The translations under genes and the position numbers were made by a program. 64,000 nt of DNA from Gyrodactylus bullatarudis (taxonomy: Eukaryota > Platyhelminthes > Monogenea > Gyrodactylidea > Gyrodactylidae), in the NCBI GenBank assembly GCA_012064415.1, contig SSNU01000234.1, positions 38,598 to 102,597 of the forward strand, given 5' to 3'. Positions 10,274 to 22,000 of the stretch are shown in pieces. Below the pieces are notes generated by a model, which made no database searches, was not told the DNA's origin, and saw nothing but the letters and a program-made list of their open reading frames with translations. Each line of letters opens with the position of its first letter. The first letter of the stretch is position 1.

Positions 10274-11137
10274 ATGTCTGCTATCTATATTATTGATGAG
10301 AATTTGGAAAATTTGAAACCATTCAAATTATTTTACTTGGATTTTTTGGGTAAAAAACGAGCTTTTTGCGTTTTTGATCGTAAATTTTATGAACTTTTGT
10401 CTTTTGAAAACGATGGAAGATCAATGATATGCCAGCAAACCACTATAAGCGACGGAAATATTTATTCGATAAGTCAATTCAGTATTTCTTATCTAGTTCT
10501 ATCACAAATTCACAAAAATACTTCTTGTTCTACCTTGGATGCCTTGATCAGTCAAGATTTGTACGACATTATCACTCAAGAATTAAAGATTAATAAGCAA
10601 GATTTTACTAAATATCTGCCGTTTTGTATACATCAAAATGTAATGGAAGAAGATGTTTTTAAATACGATTCCGATTTGTTTATTAAATGGTGTCGTTCTA
10701 AAATAGACAAGATGAAAAAATGTATCATGGACAACTTTGAAGATTTTAAACCAGTACATTCTCTCTACAAGATTCATCTTTGCAATGAAGTGAATATTTA
10801 TTCAAATGAAATCCAAGAAATTTCTGACCAAGAGGCTCTTTTATTGGCATTAGATATTTTCATGATAAATATCCCTGATAAGTTATGCTCAAATTTAATC
10901 GATCAATTTTCATTGAGCGAAATATTTTTTCCTAAGGATAAAAATAAAGCTCATTCTTTGAATCAGAATCTCCTTGATAAAGAAAATATTGTTGCGAACA
11001 AGCAACCAAAAGAGGACTATTTAGTCAAAAACGAAGAAGTGAAAAAACAACAGACATCCTCTATTTCTGCAAAACTCTTGAAAATTTCTCATGGCAACAA
11101 GTCTATCACGAACTTTTTTACATCGAAAAATGCCTAA
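10274..11137 (+). CDS. RNASEH2B: Ribonuclease H2 subunit B
   Basis: Single exon, 287 aa (human 312). It is the non-catalytic subunit of the heterotrimeric RNase H2 that removes ribonucleotides from DNA and degrades RNA:DNA hybrids in the nucleus. Supporting sequence: the N-terminal beta-barrel part with a short beta-rich segment (FSISYLVLSQIHKN, where the family has P-L-F-L-L-L), the helical part DLFIKWCRSKIDKM, and IPDKLCSNLIDQF. The last residues, KSITNFFTSKNA, form a PCNA-interacting (PIP) box in the position where human RNASEH2B has its PIP box. Sequence identity is low overall, but order and termini agree. Only 71 bp separate its stop from the GPCR start on the same strand. Confidence 0.88.
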   Translation: MSAIYIIDENLENLKPFKLFYLDFLGKKRAFCVFDRKFYELLSFENDGRSMICQQTTISDGNIYSISQFSISYLVLSQIHKNTSCSTLDALISQDLYDIITQELKINKQDFTKYLPFCIHQNVMEEDVFKYDSDLFIKWCRSKIDKMKKCIMDNFEDFKPVHSLYKIHLCNEVNIYSNEIQEISDQEALLLALDIFMINIPDKLCSNLIDQFSLSEIFFPKDKNKAHSLNQNLLDKENIVANKQPKEDYLVKNEEVKKQQTSSISAKLLKISHGNKSITNFFTSKNA

Positions 11138-11208
11138 TTTATCATGTATCACAGTATTTCCCCAATATAAATATAGAATTCATCTTTTTAGATTCAATTT
11201 CGAAATAC

Positions 11209-12447
11209 ATGAAGTGAGATTTGTTTAATTACATTTTTTTTAGTTCAACAGATATTAAAGTAATTAAAGATTGCTCATTAGTCACCAATTTCTTGGGAGA
11301 AAGTTTCAATGTCAAATTTTCTGCCTTGGAGATTGCTACTATTTTTATTTCCACTCTGTCTTTATTTTGTAATGCAGTTGTCTTTATTACCACTAAAAGA
11401 TCAAAGTTCTTGCATAAAAAGGCCACTTTCCTAGTCGGTCACCAAGCTTTATTGAATTGTATATTTAACATGATTGGTCTTTTGACTATTGCAATTCGTC
11501 TGCCTACAATACCAAGATTGGGTGTCCTCAAGCCATTAGCACCATACCCTGTAATATCATTGCTGATTTGTTATTTGTGGGTCAGTCGTTTGATATATTG
11601 GACTGTATTCAGTGTTAGTGGATATGGACTCTTGATTATGGCCACTGACAGGTGTCTTGCAATTGTGAAACCAGTTTCTTATAGGGCTACAAAGAGTATA
11701 AATCACTACGTCTATATGTATATTGTTGCTTATATTTCATGTCTGTTACTATGTACACCGATATGGATTGATACTGTCCACAATGAAAGTTGTGTATGCT
11801 TTAGTGAGAGCAAGGAAGGACTCACAATAGGCTTATGGGGAAAGAAAAGTTACAAGTTCTTTGCATTCTTCTGGCTTTTCTATATATTCTACATACCCAT
11901 AACACTAACGATAGTATGCTATACGTTTACAATTTACAAATTTCTCGGCAAAAGAGTTATAACGAACTATTTCAAAAAGATTTTGTCTCCTTTCAAAAAG
12001 TTTAGCCAAGATGAAAGTAAAAGTGACAATGAGATAGTAAGCAAAGAAGCTAACAAATCAATTGTTAAGCAGCTTCTTCAGGCAGCGGTTGCAGTAACTT
12101 TTCTATTCACAACTGCGACATGGCTTGAGTCTGTAAGACTATCCTATAGATTCATTTATAACGAACCTTTAGTCCAAGTTGACTCGATTCTTGATCAGAC
12201 TGGTGCGTTTTTGATTAGTTTTCAGACGTTGAGTCCTGTTATATATTGTGGAATGATGAAGTCATTTAGATCACAAATATCAATAACTCTATCGTTTGGA
12301 TTGATAAAACGTATGACAAAATACATCGGAGAAGATTCATCTACTGATATAACATCGAAAACCAAAGAAACTTTCGATTCTAGCCACATGGACTCACGAT
12401 ACTCTGTCAGTCTAGATTACATTAAAAAGATGATGAAAATCTCATAG
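11209..12447 (+). CDS. Orphan rhodopsin-type (class A) GPCR
   Basis: Exon 1 (11209-11213) carries only ATG plus two bases. After a 30-nt intron, exon 2 (11244-12447) supplies the rest, 402 aa. The join gives MNSTD, an N-glycosylation sequon suited to a receptor N terminus. Seven hydrophobic segments are visible at about 26-50, 60-82, 100-135, 158-178, 205-232, 285-305 and 325-345. The TM3 end reads ATDRCLAIVKP (E/DRY variant DRC) and TM7 reads SPVIY in place of NPxxY. TM6 lacks CWxP. The third intracellular loop is long and charged; the C tail is Ser/Thr-rich. Ligand unknown; peptide and amine receptors are equally possible. Confidence 0.85.
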
Positions 12448-12688
12448 TTAACAACTGAGCAGTTCTATCATGAATTATCAAAGGGAATTAAAAAATCATT
12501 ATTAATATACCGGATTTTATATTAACATTTGAAAGAACGTTATGCAATGCATTATATTATTAAAAATCATAGAAGAAATTTTGATGAGTTAAATTAGACT
12601 AATTCAAAGTCTTTAATATCATAAATAAAAATAAGTAATTTTTCCACTTTTTAATAGCCAATAGAGTGTGGAAATTAGTGAATCTTGC

Positions 12689-12916
12689 TTAAAAGCTTAA
12701 ACGAACATGTTGTATGATCTCAAAAACTGCAGACCCGCAAACCACAAAGACAATAAGGCCAAGTATCCAAGCATTCATGTTCGAAGTTTCTTCTTGAGAT
12801 TTCTGCAAATAAATATTATAAAATATATTTACCAGGGATTTTGGGACGTTTCCACGATTTGTGATATTTCCGTGGGCTTTTTGATTCATCTTTTTCATTC
12901 TCTGTTGGGCACTCAT
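12689..12916 (-). CDS. SERP1: Stress-associated ER protein SERP1 / RAMP4
   Basis: Two exons (12833-12916 and 12689-12802) and a 30-nt intron give 65 aa; the vertebrate protein has 66. It is a tail-anchored ER protein associated with the Sec61 translocon. ITNRGNVPKS and IVFVVCGSAVFEIIQ are near-identical to the family, and the C-terminal hydrophobic segment is the tail anchor. The intron is a multiple of three without a stop, so the unspliced ORF reads through with ten extra residues. Comparison with the family shows those residues are intronic. Confidence 0.95.
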   Translation of the reverse strand: MSAQQRMKKMNQKAHGNITNRGNVPKSLVNIFYNIYLQKSQEETSNMNAWILGLIVFVVCGSAVFEIIQHVRLSF

Positions 12917-13021
12917 CTTTTCAACGAATACAAGTGTTAAATTTTAGACTTTTAGAAACAAAAAAGTTTTATTTTAAATTATTTTTTATCCAAATTAAAG
13001 AGACAAATTCGAAAAATTAAT
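12917..13021. promoter_or_regulatory. Shared divergent promoter region, SERP1 / glypican
   Basis: 105 bp between divergent start codons, A+T-rich, with no recognised core motif. Confidence 0.4.
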
Positions 13022-16000
13022 ATGTTCTCGTTAACGTTGTTTGTAGTAATTTTCCTAAGTGAGCAATTGAATAGTTCAAACTTTAACGAATGCCGTCAGA
13101 ACTATCAAAACATTATTTATATCGGAGTTAAACCTGTTCTAATATCTGAGCAAAATAGTAAGTAAAGTATTAAAAATTTTATATTTTCCTTTCTTCTAAG
13201 GACTCAAGAGTAGTATTTGCAGTTTAAAAGGAGAAAATTGCTGTAGTTATCAAACAGAAATCCAACTTCTAGTTCATTTATCTAATCACATGAAAGATTC
13301 AGTTGATCGTTACGTTAACCAAATACCAGACCTATTGAAAAGCTTGGAAAAATCTTTTTCTTGTAAGTACTTAAATTATTTTTCCTTCAAATAATTTTTA
13401 CTTGTTACAAATTGAACAAAAGTAGCACAGTTCAATGATATGAATTGCAGAAAAGTCTGACTCTAGCAACCTGAGTCTATTTGATTGAAAAAATGAATTT
13501 CGTTAAAAACATAGAAAATTTATGAAATTTTCATTTTTTTTAGAATAGAAATTTATGTATTTATATGAAATGGTATATATACAAAATAGTTTATGTACAG
13601 TTATTAGAAAAAATAGTTTGTCAAGTTATTATGGTTATCGGGAATCAGGTTCTTTTTAAAATATTGGCATAGGGTTTTAATGTGTGTAAGAGGGAGGTTT
13701 TTAATATCAATCTGGAATCTACAGGTGATGGGGAGAATATTTGACAAAATTATAGAAAAACCACGTTTTTGTCTAAGATTATAGGGCAGGGATCTTGGAT
13801 TTTGTGTATTATTGTATAGGATTATAGAAGCTGATATTCTTCTAAGCCAGATAGGGAATAGGTTTGTCTTTAATAAACATTCATTGTAGCTGAAAGGGCC
13901 AACACACTTTCTAATAAGTCTGAATTGAATGCGCACCAAGGCTTTCGACGAGGATTGAGGAATGTTGACAATGAGTGCCGAGCAGTAGTCTAATTTGGAT
14001 AGAATAAAACTTCGGTACATGTTTAACCTCAGTACAGGGTCGTGGATAAATTTTGAAATTAAATAAGTCTTGTACCTCAGACTTTTTAGTAGCGTTGTTA
14101 TATGATCTTTTGTTTGCAATTTATTGTTGTATTGAACGCCTAGATGATCTAGGCTAGATCTAGTATATCTGTGACGATAATTGGGAAGAGAGATACGTCT
14201 AGATTAGGCAGGGAAGGTCCAAGTAACATAGATTTGGATTTTGAGTGGTTGATAGATAATCCGATTTTGGAGAGAGATTCCGTGAGATGTTTGAGTTCGG
14301 AACATCACACCACTGTCAAATAGAATAGAGCTACTCGGCGAAAAATAATGATCTCATCATTAAATAGCAGCATCATAATTTTAAATTTAAATTAACCAAC
14401 TCAGGTTTTGTTAAATGAAGTCCTTGGGAGATTATTGGAAAAATAGAAATTCAACATGATGTGGCTCACACTATATGGGATGAATTTACTACTTCAAAAA
14501 TATGCAAAACAAATTCTTCTTTATCTTTTATTTCAACTTTAGTGATCAAAACTGAAATTGACATTATTTTTGTAAAAATTAAGTCGATTTATGGGAAGGA
14601 AAAATTCTGAAAGCTGAGGAAATATACGTGCTTAAAAGGAGAAAACATAGTTTTCATCATTTGCCCTGTAATAATTAGTTACACTAGAAGCCATGGATAA
14701 TATCCATTGGATATATTCGAATTATATAGTAGCTTCACTTGAATGAAATAGTCATGTTCAAGGGTGTAATGAAAATACTGAAAAGAAAGTTAATTATCAT
14801 TATTTCCAGCTATATTGAGGCTACACATTGGTAAAGCAATGACTAAAGAGAACAGTGAGAATCGTCTCCTCCTAGCCCTGTTATGTTCCTCTGGATATCA
14901 AGGAGAAAAACAGTATTGCATTGGAGAGTATCAAAAATCTTGGATAAGACTTCAGACAAGATTCAATCAGAGTATTTCTACAAACCAAACTCATGATTTT
15001 ATCATTGAATTTGAGAAATCTCTAAATTTCTGGATTCACTATGAAGTCGTACTGAAGAAATGTGCCACTATTCACTATCCACTACTGAGAATTCGTAAAA
15101 GTACAGCAAATTTTGATGAAAAATTTCAAAGGTTAGCTAATTTGAAATAGAATTGATAAGATTGTATCATGATATGCCGACATATGGCATGCTACTTTAG
15201 AAATTGAAATAAAGCAGTAAACTGTAATCCTTGGGTGTAAAATTAATTTTCCGTAGAATCAAGAGCATGATTCACAATGAAGTGATTGACAAACTACTAA
15301 ATATTACTCTTGTTCGGCAATAATAATTGTAGTTTACATTGTGGAAGAAAGATACGAGTTCAAAAATCTTTCATTTTTCCCAACGAAAATCTAAATACAT
15401 ACATATTTTTTCTCAAATAAAAACTCGACTGTAGTACAAAGGATGCAAATTTACCAAGTTTACACAAGAGTGCACACAATTATTTAGAAGAAAAAATCTT
15501 TTCTTTGCACCATAATTTCCCTAGGTCGAGAAAAAATACCATCTAACATTGATAGTAGTTAATTTGAATAACTGAGATAACAGGATGACAGAGCTGTCAA
15601 TATTATTCAGCTAAGATTTTTATACCCCTCCCCCTCCACCAAAGCATTAATGAACGCCTAGACAATGAAAGAAAGATTTCTTTCACCTTGAGATCCTCAT
15701 TCTATAAATAATTCAGATGAGTTTAAAATTTATTGATGAATTTTTATCTAAAGAAGAAGGGATTAATTTAGTTTCATCTTAAACTTTTATTTCAGTTGTC
15801 TCAGAGTCAAATTTAATAGTGAACCTGAATACAAGTTGACTTTGGCAATGGCAGAGAGCAGGTTTCCAATCATCAAGTCAAGTCTGAGGTTAATCGAGTC
15901 ATGGGAGTATTTATCGCATTTATTAAAAAGCGTAAAAAATGTACGTAAATTTTCCAACTCACTTACCTTTTTATAGATTAACCTACTCGATCCGAATTAC

Positions 16001-19000
16001 ATAACTGAGATGATGGATGTTTTCATGTGCCAATTTTGTAAAATGAATTCCAACCTCTTGGATATTTGTTCAGAAGTGTGCACTGGACTGTTACAGGAAA
16101 TATTTCATCCAATAACTAAACTAAATGAAGACATCCAAGAGATTGCCGGTAACTTTTTAAGAACTTAAAAAAAAGACTGATGAAAATAATGTATGATATT
16201 TCTATTAGAAATTCAAATCAAGTTGATTGATAACCTAAAGAAAGAGTTGCAAGATGACTTCACCTTGAATATCTTCAAGCATCTTGATGAAGTTCTTGGA
16301 CAACTAGGATGGTCAAACTCAGAAAGGGAAACGTTCAAATTGATTGATTTTTCTGATCCTCTTGGCCTCGAGGATTTTTCAAAAAAAGCGAAAATGGGCA
16401 TTGAACATCAGTTTAGTATGTTCGAAGAAAAATCAAAATTAATTGTGAGACCTTGTTTTTACGAGTAATATCCGTTTTATACTGCGAATCATGAATAAAT
16501 TTTCAGTTGAGTTTGTGAGTCTTGGTTAACCGTGGCAAAAATTTAATTTTAACCAGTCGGAACAAGTCTGAATTAAAATTAATCGGCGAAAATCTCTTAT
16601 AAAGTCTAAATTGGGAAATTTGAGAATTTATTGGTGTTTCTACCTGTAACAGTCATTATAACGTTCCCAAAAAAATATTCATTTACAACACTACCCAATA
16701 GTATTAAGGTTCTACCATGATGCTCTCTATCCCTTCTCATGTACTTTTTATTAGCTTTTTCTACTTGTATAAAATCATTATATCAATACATGTTTTTTCC
16801 AACCAAAACGTGTTCCTCTATGCTCAGCATTACAATTTGGTCCGATGAGTCTACCGCCGACGGCACAATTGGATTCAACTCTACCAACTACATCACTAGG
16901 TCACAGGCAAAAAATAAAACAAGCCTAACATGTACAACCACAACAAGCAGTATACATCAACCTATTGCATCAACATCAAATCCAATCCTCACAACAATGC
17001 AGTACGACATGAATCCCATCCTACAGAAAACTCCTTCTCTAGAAATGTTCAAACAAATTACCTTCAACCCAGATAGATTCGAAACATGGAAAACCGAAAT
17101 CGAAATTTATAATATTTGCTTCAAAATATCACCTCACATGAAATGTCTTGCGGCATGGATAACACACTTGCATTAATAAATATTCATGATCCTTATCTTT
17201 CGACTAATTCTCTCATTGACAGCGACTCAGAAATTTCAATAATATCAAAAAAGCTCAGACTTGAACTTATTAATCCACAAGAATACAATTCAGAATTATT
17301 CGAAATAAAGACATGGAAATTCCTCATTACAGACACAGACACCAACAACATCATATCACTTCGACATCACAATCCTTCCAAAAAAGCAAATCATAATACA
17401 CAACCCCTCCGGCAAAACAGTTACCTCCATCACAAGAGATCACAACTCAGTTATTTACCATCTCAGACTCACCAACCAAACAGGTCAGCACCCGAAATTA
17501 ACGGAAATGCTAAAGAATTATACAGGAAAGATCTCAGAACAACAGGATACTCCAAACTCTGCTCATAAATATCAAATCGTCTAACAACACGAGCAGCCCG
17601 TTTCATGCAAGAAACCCTTTTCTCTAGATCCAGAATGGGAAAAAATAGCCCGACAAATGTTCCAAGAACTTATCAACAAAGACATCTGCGATTTTAAACA
17701 GAATTTTGCGATTTTTTACCGGCCTAATCATAACGTACTATAACGGACCAAGGTGGGAGTTGATACTTTGGATATACCCATCGAGAATTATTCAAGTAGA
17801 AGAGCAACCAAACGATAGGGCTTAGCAATGTTCTGGAATATGCTCGATATCGCAGCATACAATACTTACGTCTTATACAGTCTGAAATACCCGGGCAGCT
17901 TCAATGTAAAAAGTTATTCAAGACGAGAATTTTTAAAATCTCTTTCAAAGTGTGTAGATGAGATGAGATTGATAAGTCCTTAGTTATTGAATTGAAATAA
18001 ATTGTCATGACTTGAAATGGGATGAATTTAGAATTTAAATTGTCATCCAGTTCTGATATTGGAGTCAAAATTGAACAATTGTTTCTAGGAAAAGTAACCA
18101 TTTTATTTCAAATTTTTACATCTGACATTATAGAAATTTGGAAATTATTGTAAATTCTAAAGCCTTTAACCGTGAATCTAGATCATTGTTGAAAATATAA
18201 ACATGTTATTGTAATATTAACTAAAAACTTTTTTCAGTTGAGACAAGCTGGAAAACTTTTCAAGGGCAACAAGATGGAAAAAATATTCTGTGAAGAATTC
18301 AAGCTGTTTTTCCAAACAAGAAAACAAAATTCTCAATGTTGGCCAGGGGTAAACAACGTGAACCATTTGTAAGCTTTACTATTTTTTACAATTTAATAAT
18401 AATTAGAATTAAAAAATCAGTTTAAGACGGTACTTTTAGCATAACTCCGCTCAGATCATTTTGCCGAGCTTCTTCGAAAATACTCTTTCGAGGATGAAAG
18501 GAATCCCATAAGGAATTAGAAGTCAAGTGAATATTTAGTTATAAAGCTTCCATTTGACCAGATCTCATCAAACTATTAAACTGGCTTGATATTTATATTG
18601 AAATTGAGAGAATTTCCTCTTATTTATATTCTTAGCTTTTTCAACCCCTTGAAAACATTCCTAAAACCCATTTGAACCAATAAGAGGAATTGGCATATTC
18701 TCACAAATTTAAAATACATATCAAGCCAGTTTGTTTGAGATCTGGTCAAATGGAAGCTTCCAGAAAATATTACATTTTTAAATCTGTTTATGTAACCAAA
18801 ATTGGGATTTTATGAAAAATGATTTAATGTTCAAATCATTAAAAAAACTAGAGAAATTATACAAAAGGTTCTTGATAGCCCTTTAACAGTTATTATGATC
18901 AATGTATGAAAAATATTCATTCTATAAAATCCGGTAAATAAAGTTGGTTGATATGAAGTTGGGAATCCATGATTTTTAAAAAATCTCGATTTTTTCATCA

Positions 19001-22000
19001 GGATTTCCAATATGCTAAAGATTTTTTGGAAGCTTACTCATGTCGCCCACTTTTACCACTTGAAGAACAAAATTCTAAATATTTTAAATGAAAAATTTAG
19101 TAATTTTTCGAACTTTGAACTCAAAATTTTTATTGATTTTAAAGAGGGAGTGTGGCAAAAAGAGGGTTTTTTATGATCAGAATTAGACAAGAAAGCCAAA
19201 TATTGCTCATAAACGAGGGATTTTGATTTTCAAGTAGAGAAAGAGATCAAAAAACGAAATTCAGCTCCCAAACGATAATAAAGTTATGTATGAGAACAGA
19301 TTCAGCATACTTGATTTTTGTCTAATTCTGATCTTAAAAAGACATCTTTTTGCCACACTCCCTTCTTTAAAATCAATAAAAATTATGAGTTCAAAGTTCA
19401 AAAAAATGGGATTTTGGCCCCAAATCAAAATTTGAAAAATGACCATATTTTTAATAAAAAAATCTTTTTCAGAAATTTTTTCTTCAAATCGTAAAAGTGA
19501 ACAACATGGGTAGGATTCCAAAAAATCTTCAACAAATTCGAATTTTTGATGAAAAAGTTTTTTGTAAAAATTATAGATTCCTAACTTCATATCAATTAGT
19601 TTTGAATTCATAATACTTTTTTGGAGAAAATAAGGGTTAGAGGTGGATGAAATTTTAATATCGCCCGTATCGCATATATGTAATATGATAGCAAATTTAA
19701 TTTCAACTAAATTCTTTTATTTAGAAATATGTAAGAAAATATATTTAGAACCAAATGCGCATTTCTCAAAGGATCATCAGTGGTCTCTCTTTGAAAATGA
19801 TAAAATTAAAGTTTGAATGAAAAATATCGTTTTACTCGATCTCCAAAAACTGAATTAAGCTTTTTGAACGTTTCTGCTGGTCCTGTTCCAAGACAAAACT
19901 CATATGCAATTATCTTGCGAAAATCTTTAGTATCAAAATGATCTAATAAATTCATGCTTATAAATTTTTGGAATAAAATTTTTAGATAAACAAAAAGAAG
20001 AAAAAATTTCCTATTTATTGGTGCCCATATTGTTTTAAATAATATTTGATTTGATAGAGAAATTTTTGATTAATGTCAAAATCCCATTATTTTTCGCTCA
20101 ACCTAATAATAATTTACAATTTACAAAGAAATAGTATAACTTATAGAAATTTGATAATTTTTCCGTTTTATATAAAAAACCCTGGAGATGACAGCATAGA
20201 TGTGTGGGTAAAGGAGAAATTCTTTATCAATTAACACAAACCTAATCTATGTGCTCAGAAAAACTATTCATATAATCTTCAACTACCTTGGCCGATGTGA
20301 GCTTTTTCACTTTTCTCTCCATTGTTGCTAATTATTGGAGAGTTTTGGTGTTTTTTCAGCTTGCATTTATTCTTATTTCTAAAACTTTTACTATTTCTTT
20401 CATACTTGTAAATGATTATTTTCATTCAATTATTTAACTCTTATCATTTTTAAAGTGATACCACTGATGATCCTTTAAGAAATACGTATTTGGTGTTAAT
20501 ATATCTTTTTCTTCAATTTTATTATAGAAATAAGAATATTATGTAAGCTGAAAAAACACTAAAAACTCTTCAATAAATAGCAACAGTGAAGAGAAAAAGG
20601 CGAAAAAGATCACTTTGGCCATGGTAGTTGAAGATTAAATGAATAATTCTTTTGAACAAAAATTAGGTTTATACATGTTGATGAAAAATATACAGGGCGT
20701 ACTATTAGGAAGTTATCAACTAGATCTCATGATCATCTCAATAAAGATACCGCGGTGACCAGACATCTAAAACAGGAAAACCATGCTGCTTCAATTTCTA
20801 ATTTTTTCATCTAATACAAAAACCCAGGGGATGACGGCACAGATGTGTGGGTGAAGGAGAAATTTTTCATCAACATGTATAAAGCTAATTTTTGTTCAAA
20901 AGAATTATTCATTTAATCTTCAACTACCATGGCCAAAGTGATCTTTTTCGCCTTTTTCTCTTCACTGTTGCTATTTATTGAAGAGTTTCTAGTGTTTTTT
21001 CAGCTTACATAATATTCTTATTTCTATAAGTTATACTATTTCTTTGTAAATTGTAAATTATTATTTTTCATTCAAACTTTAATTTTATCATTTTTAAAGA
21101 GAGACCACTGATGATCCTTTGAGAAATGCGCATTTGGTTCTAAATATATTTTCTTACATATTTCTAAATTATGTATTTAAGTGGATTTTCGGACGTTTTT
21201 GAACATCTACGTGAATCACTCGAACATAATAAAATTCTTTTAGATTTTCTGAAATTATTAGCTCTTCTTGTTGGCCCATTTAAGACACGTGATAGAATTC
21301 AATAACAAGGAAAGATGAATTTTGAACCTTGAGCCTTCTTATCGAGACACTTTAATGGGCCAAAAAATAACTTTCAAGCAGATGAGATAATCCAATTTGA
21401 GTTCTTTTGAAAATATCTGGCAGTACTTTATAATAATTGTAATTTTCTTTTGTTACTTTAGAATTTTATTTTCACATTTCCAGCTATGACAAGCGTAATG
21501 AAAACAACCAACCTGTAGCAAAGCGAATTCAATTAAAAATGAAAAAAAACTATTCCCGTGACTTTGACCAAGAACTTCACAAGGTAAGTTTAATGTGAAA
21601 CAATAAAGTTTTTCATTAATAGAATTCGATTTTTCTTATTTCAAAATTCCCATCGGATATCATTTAAATTTCTAATTACTTAAATTGGTGGTTTGAAAAA
21701 AATATTTCATTCCTGGACTTTCTCAAAAAAACCGAAATATTAGGATGAAATATGCTTCAAGTTCCACACTTAGTGTAGAATCTAAAAGACAGCAAAAGAC
21801 TTGAAGCCCTTGTAGCAACTGCCATTTTGATTAATGCTCATTGGATTTTATTTTAATTTATTAAATTATGAGTCGTAATCTGTCATTAGTTCTTTAAAAT
21901 ATATTTAAAACTAAAGAACCTGTTTGAAAGCCCAATTTTTAAATCAAGGCTAACTCTAATTACAGTTGTACATAACATTAGGAAGATACAGTACTCTAAC

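Noticed and set aside
19261..19611. 116-codon minus ORF
   Set aside because: Lies wholly inside a palindromic MITE; the frame is a by-product of the inverted repeat.
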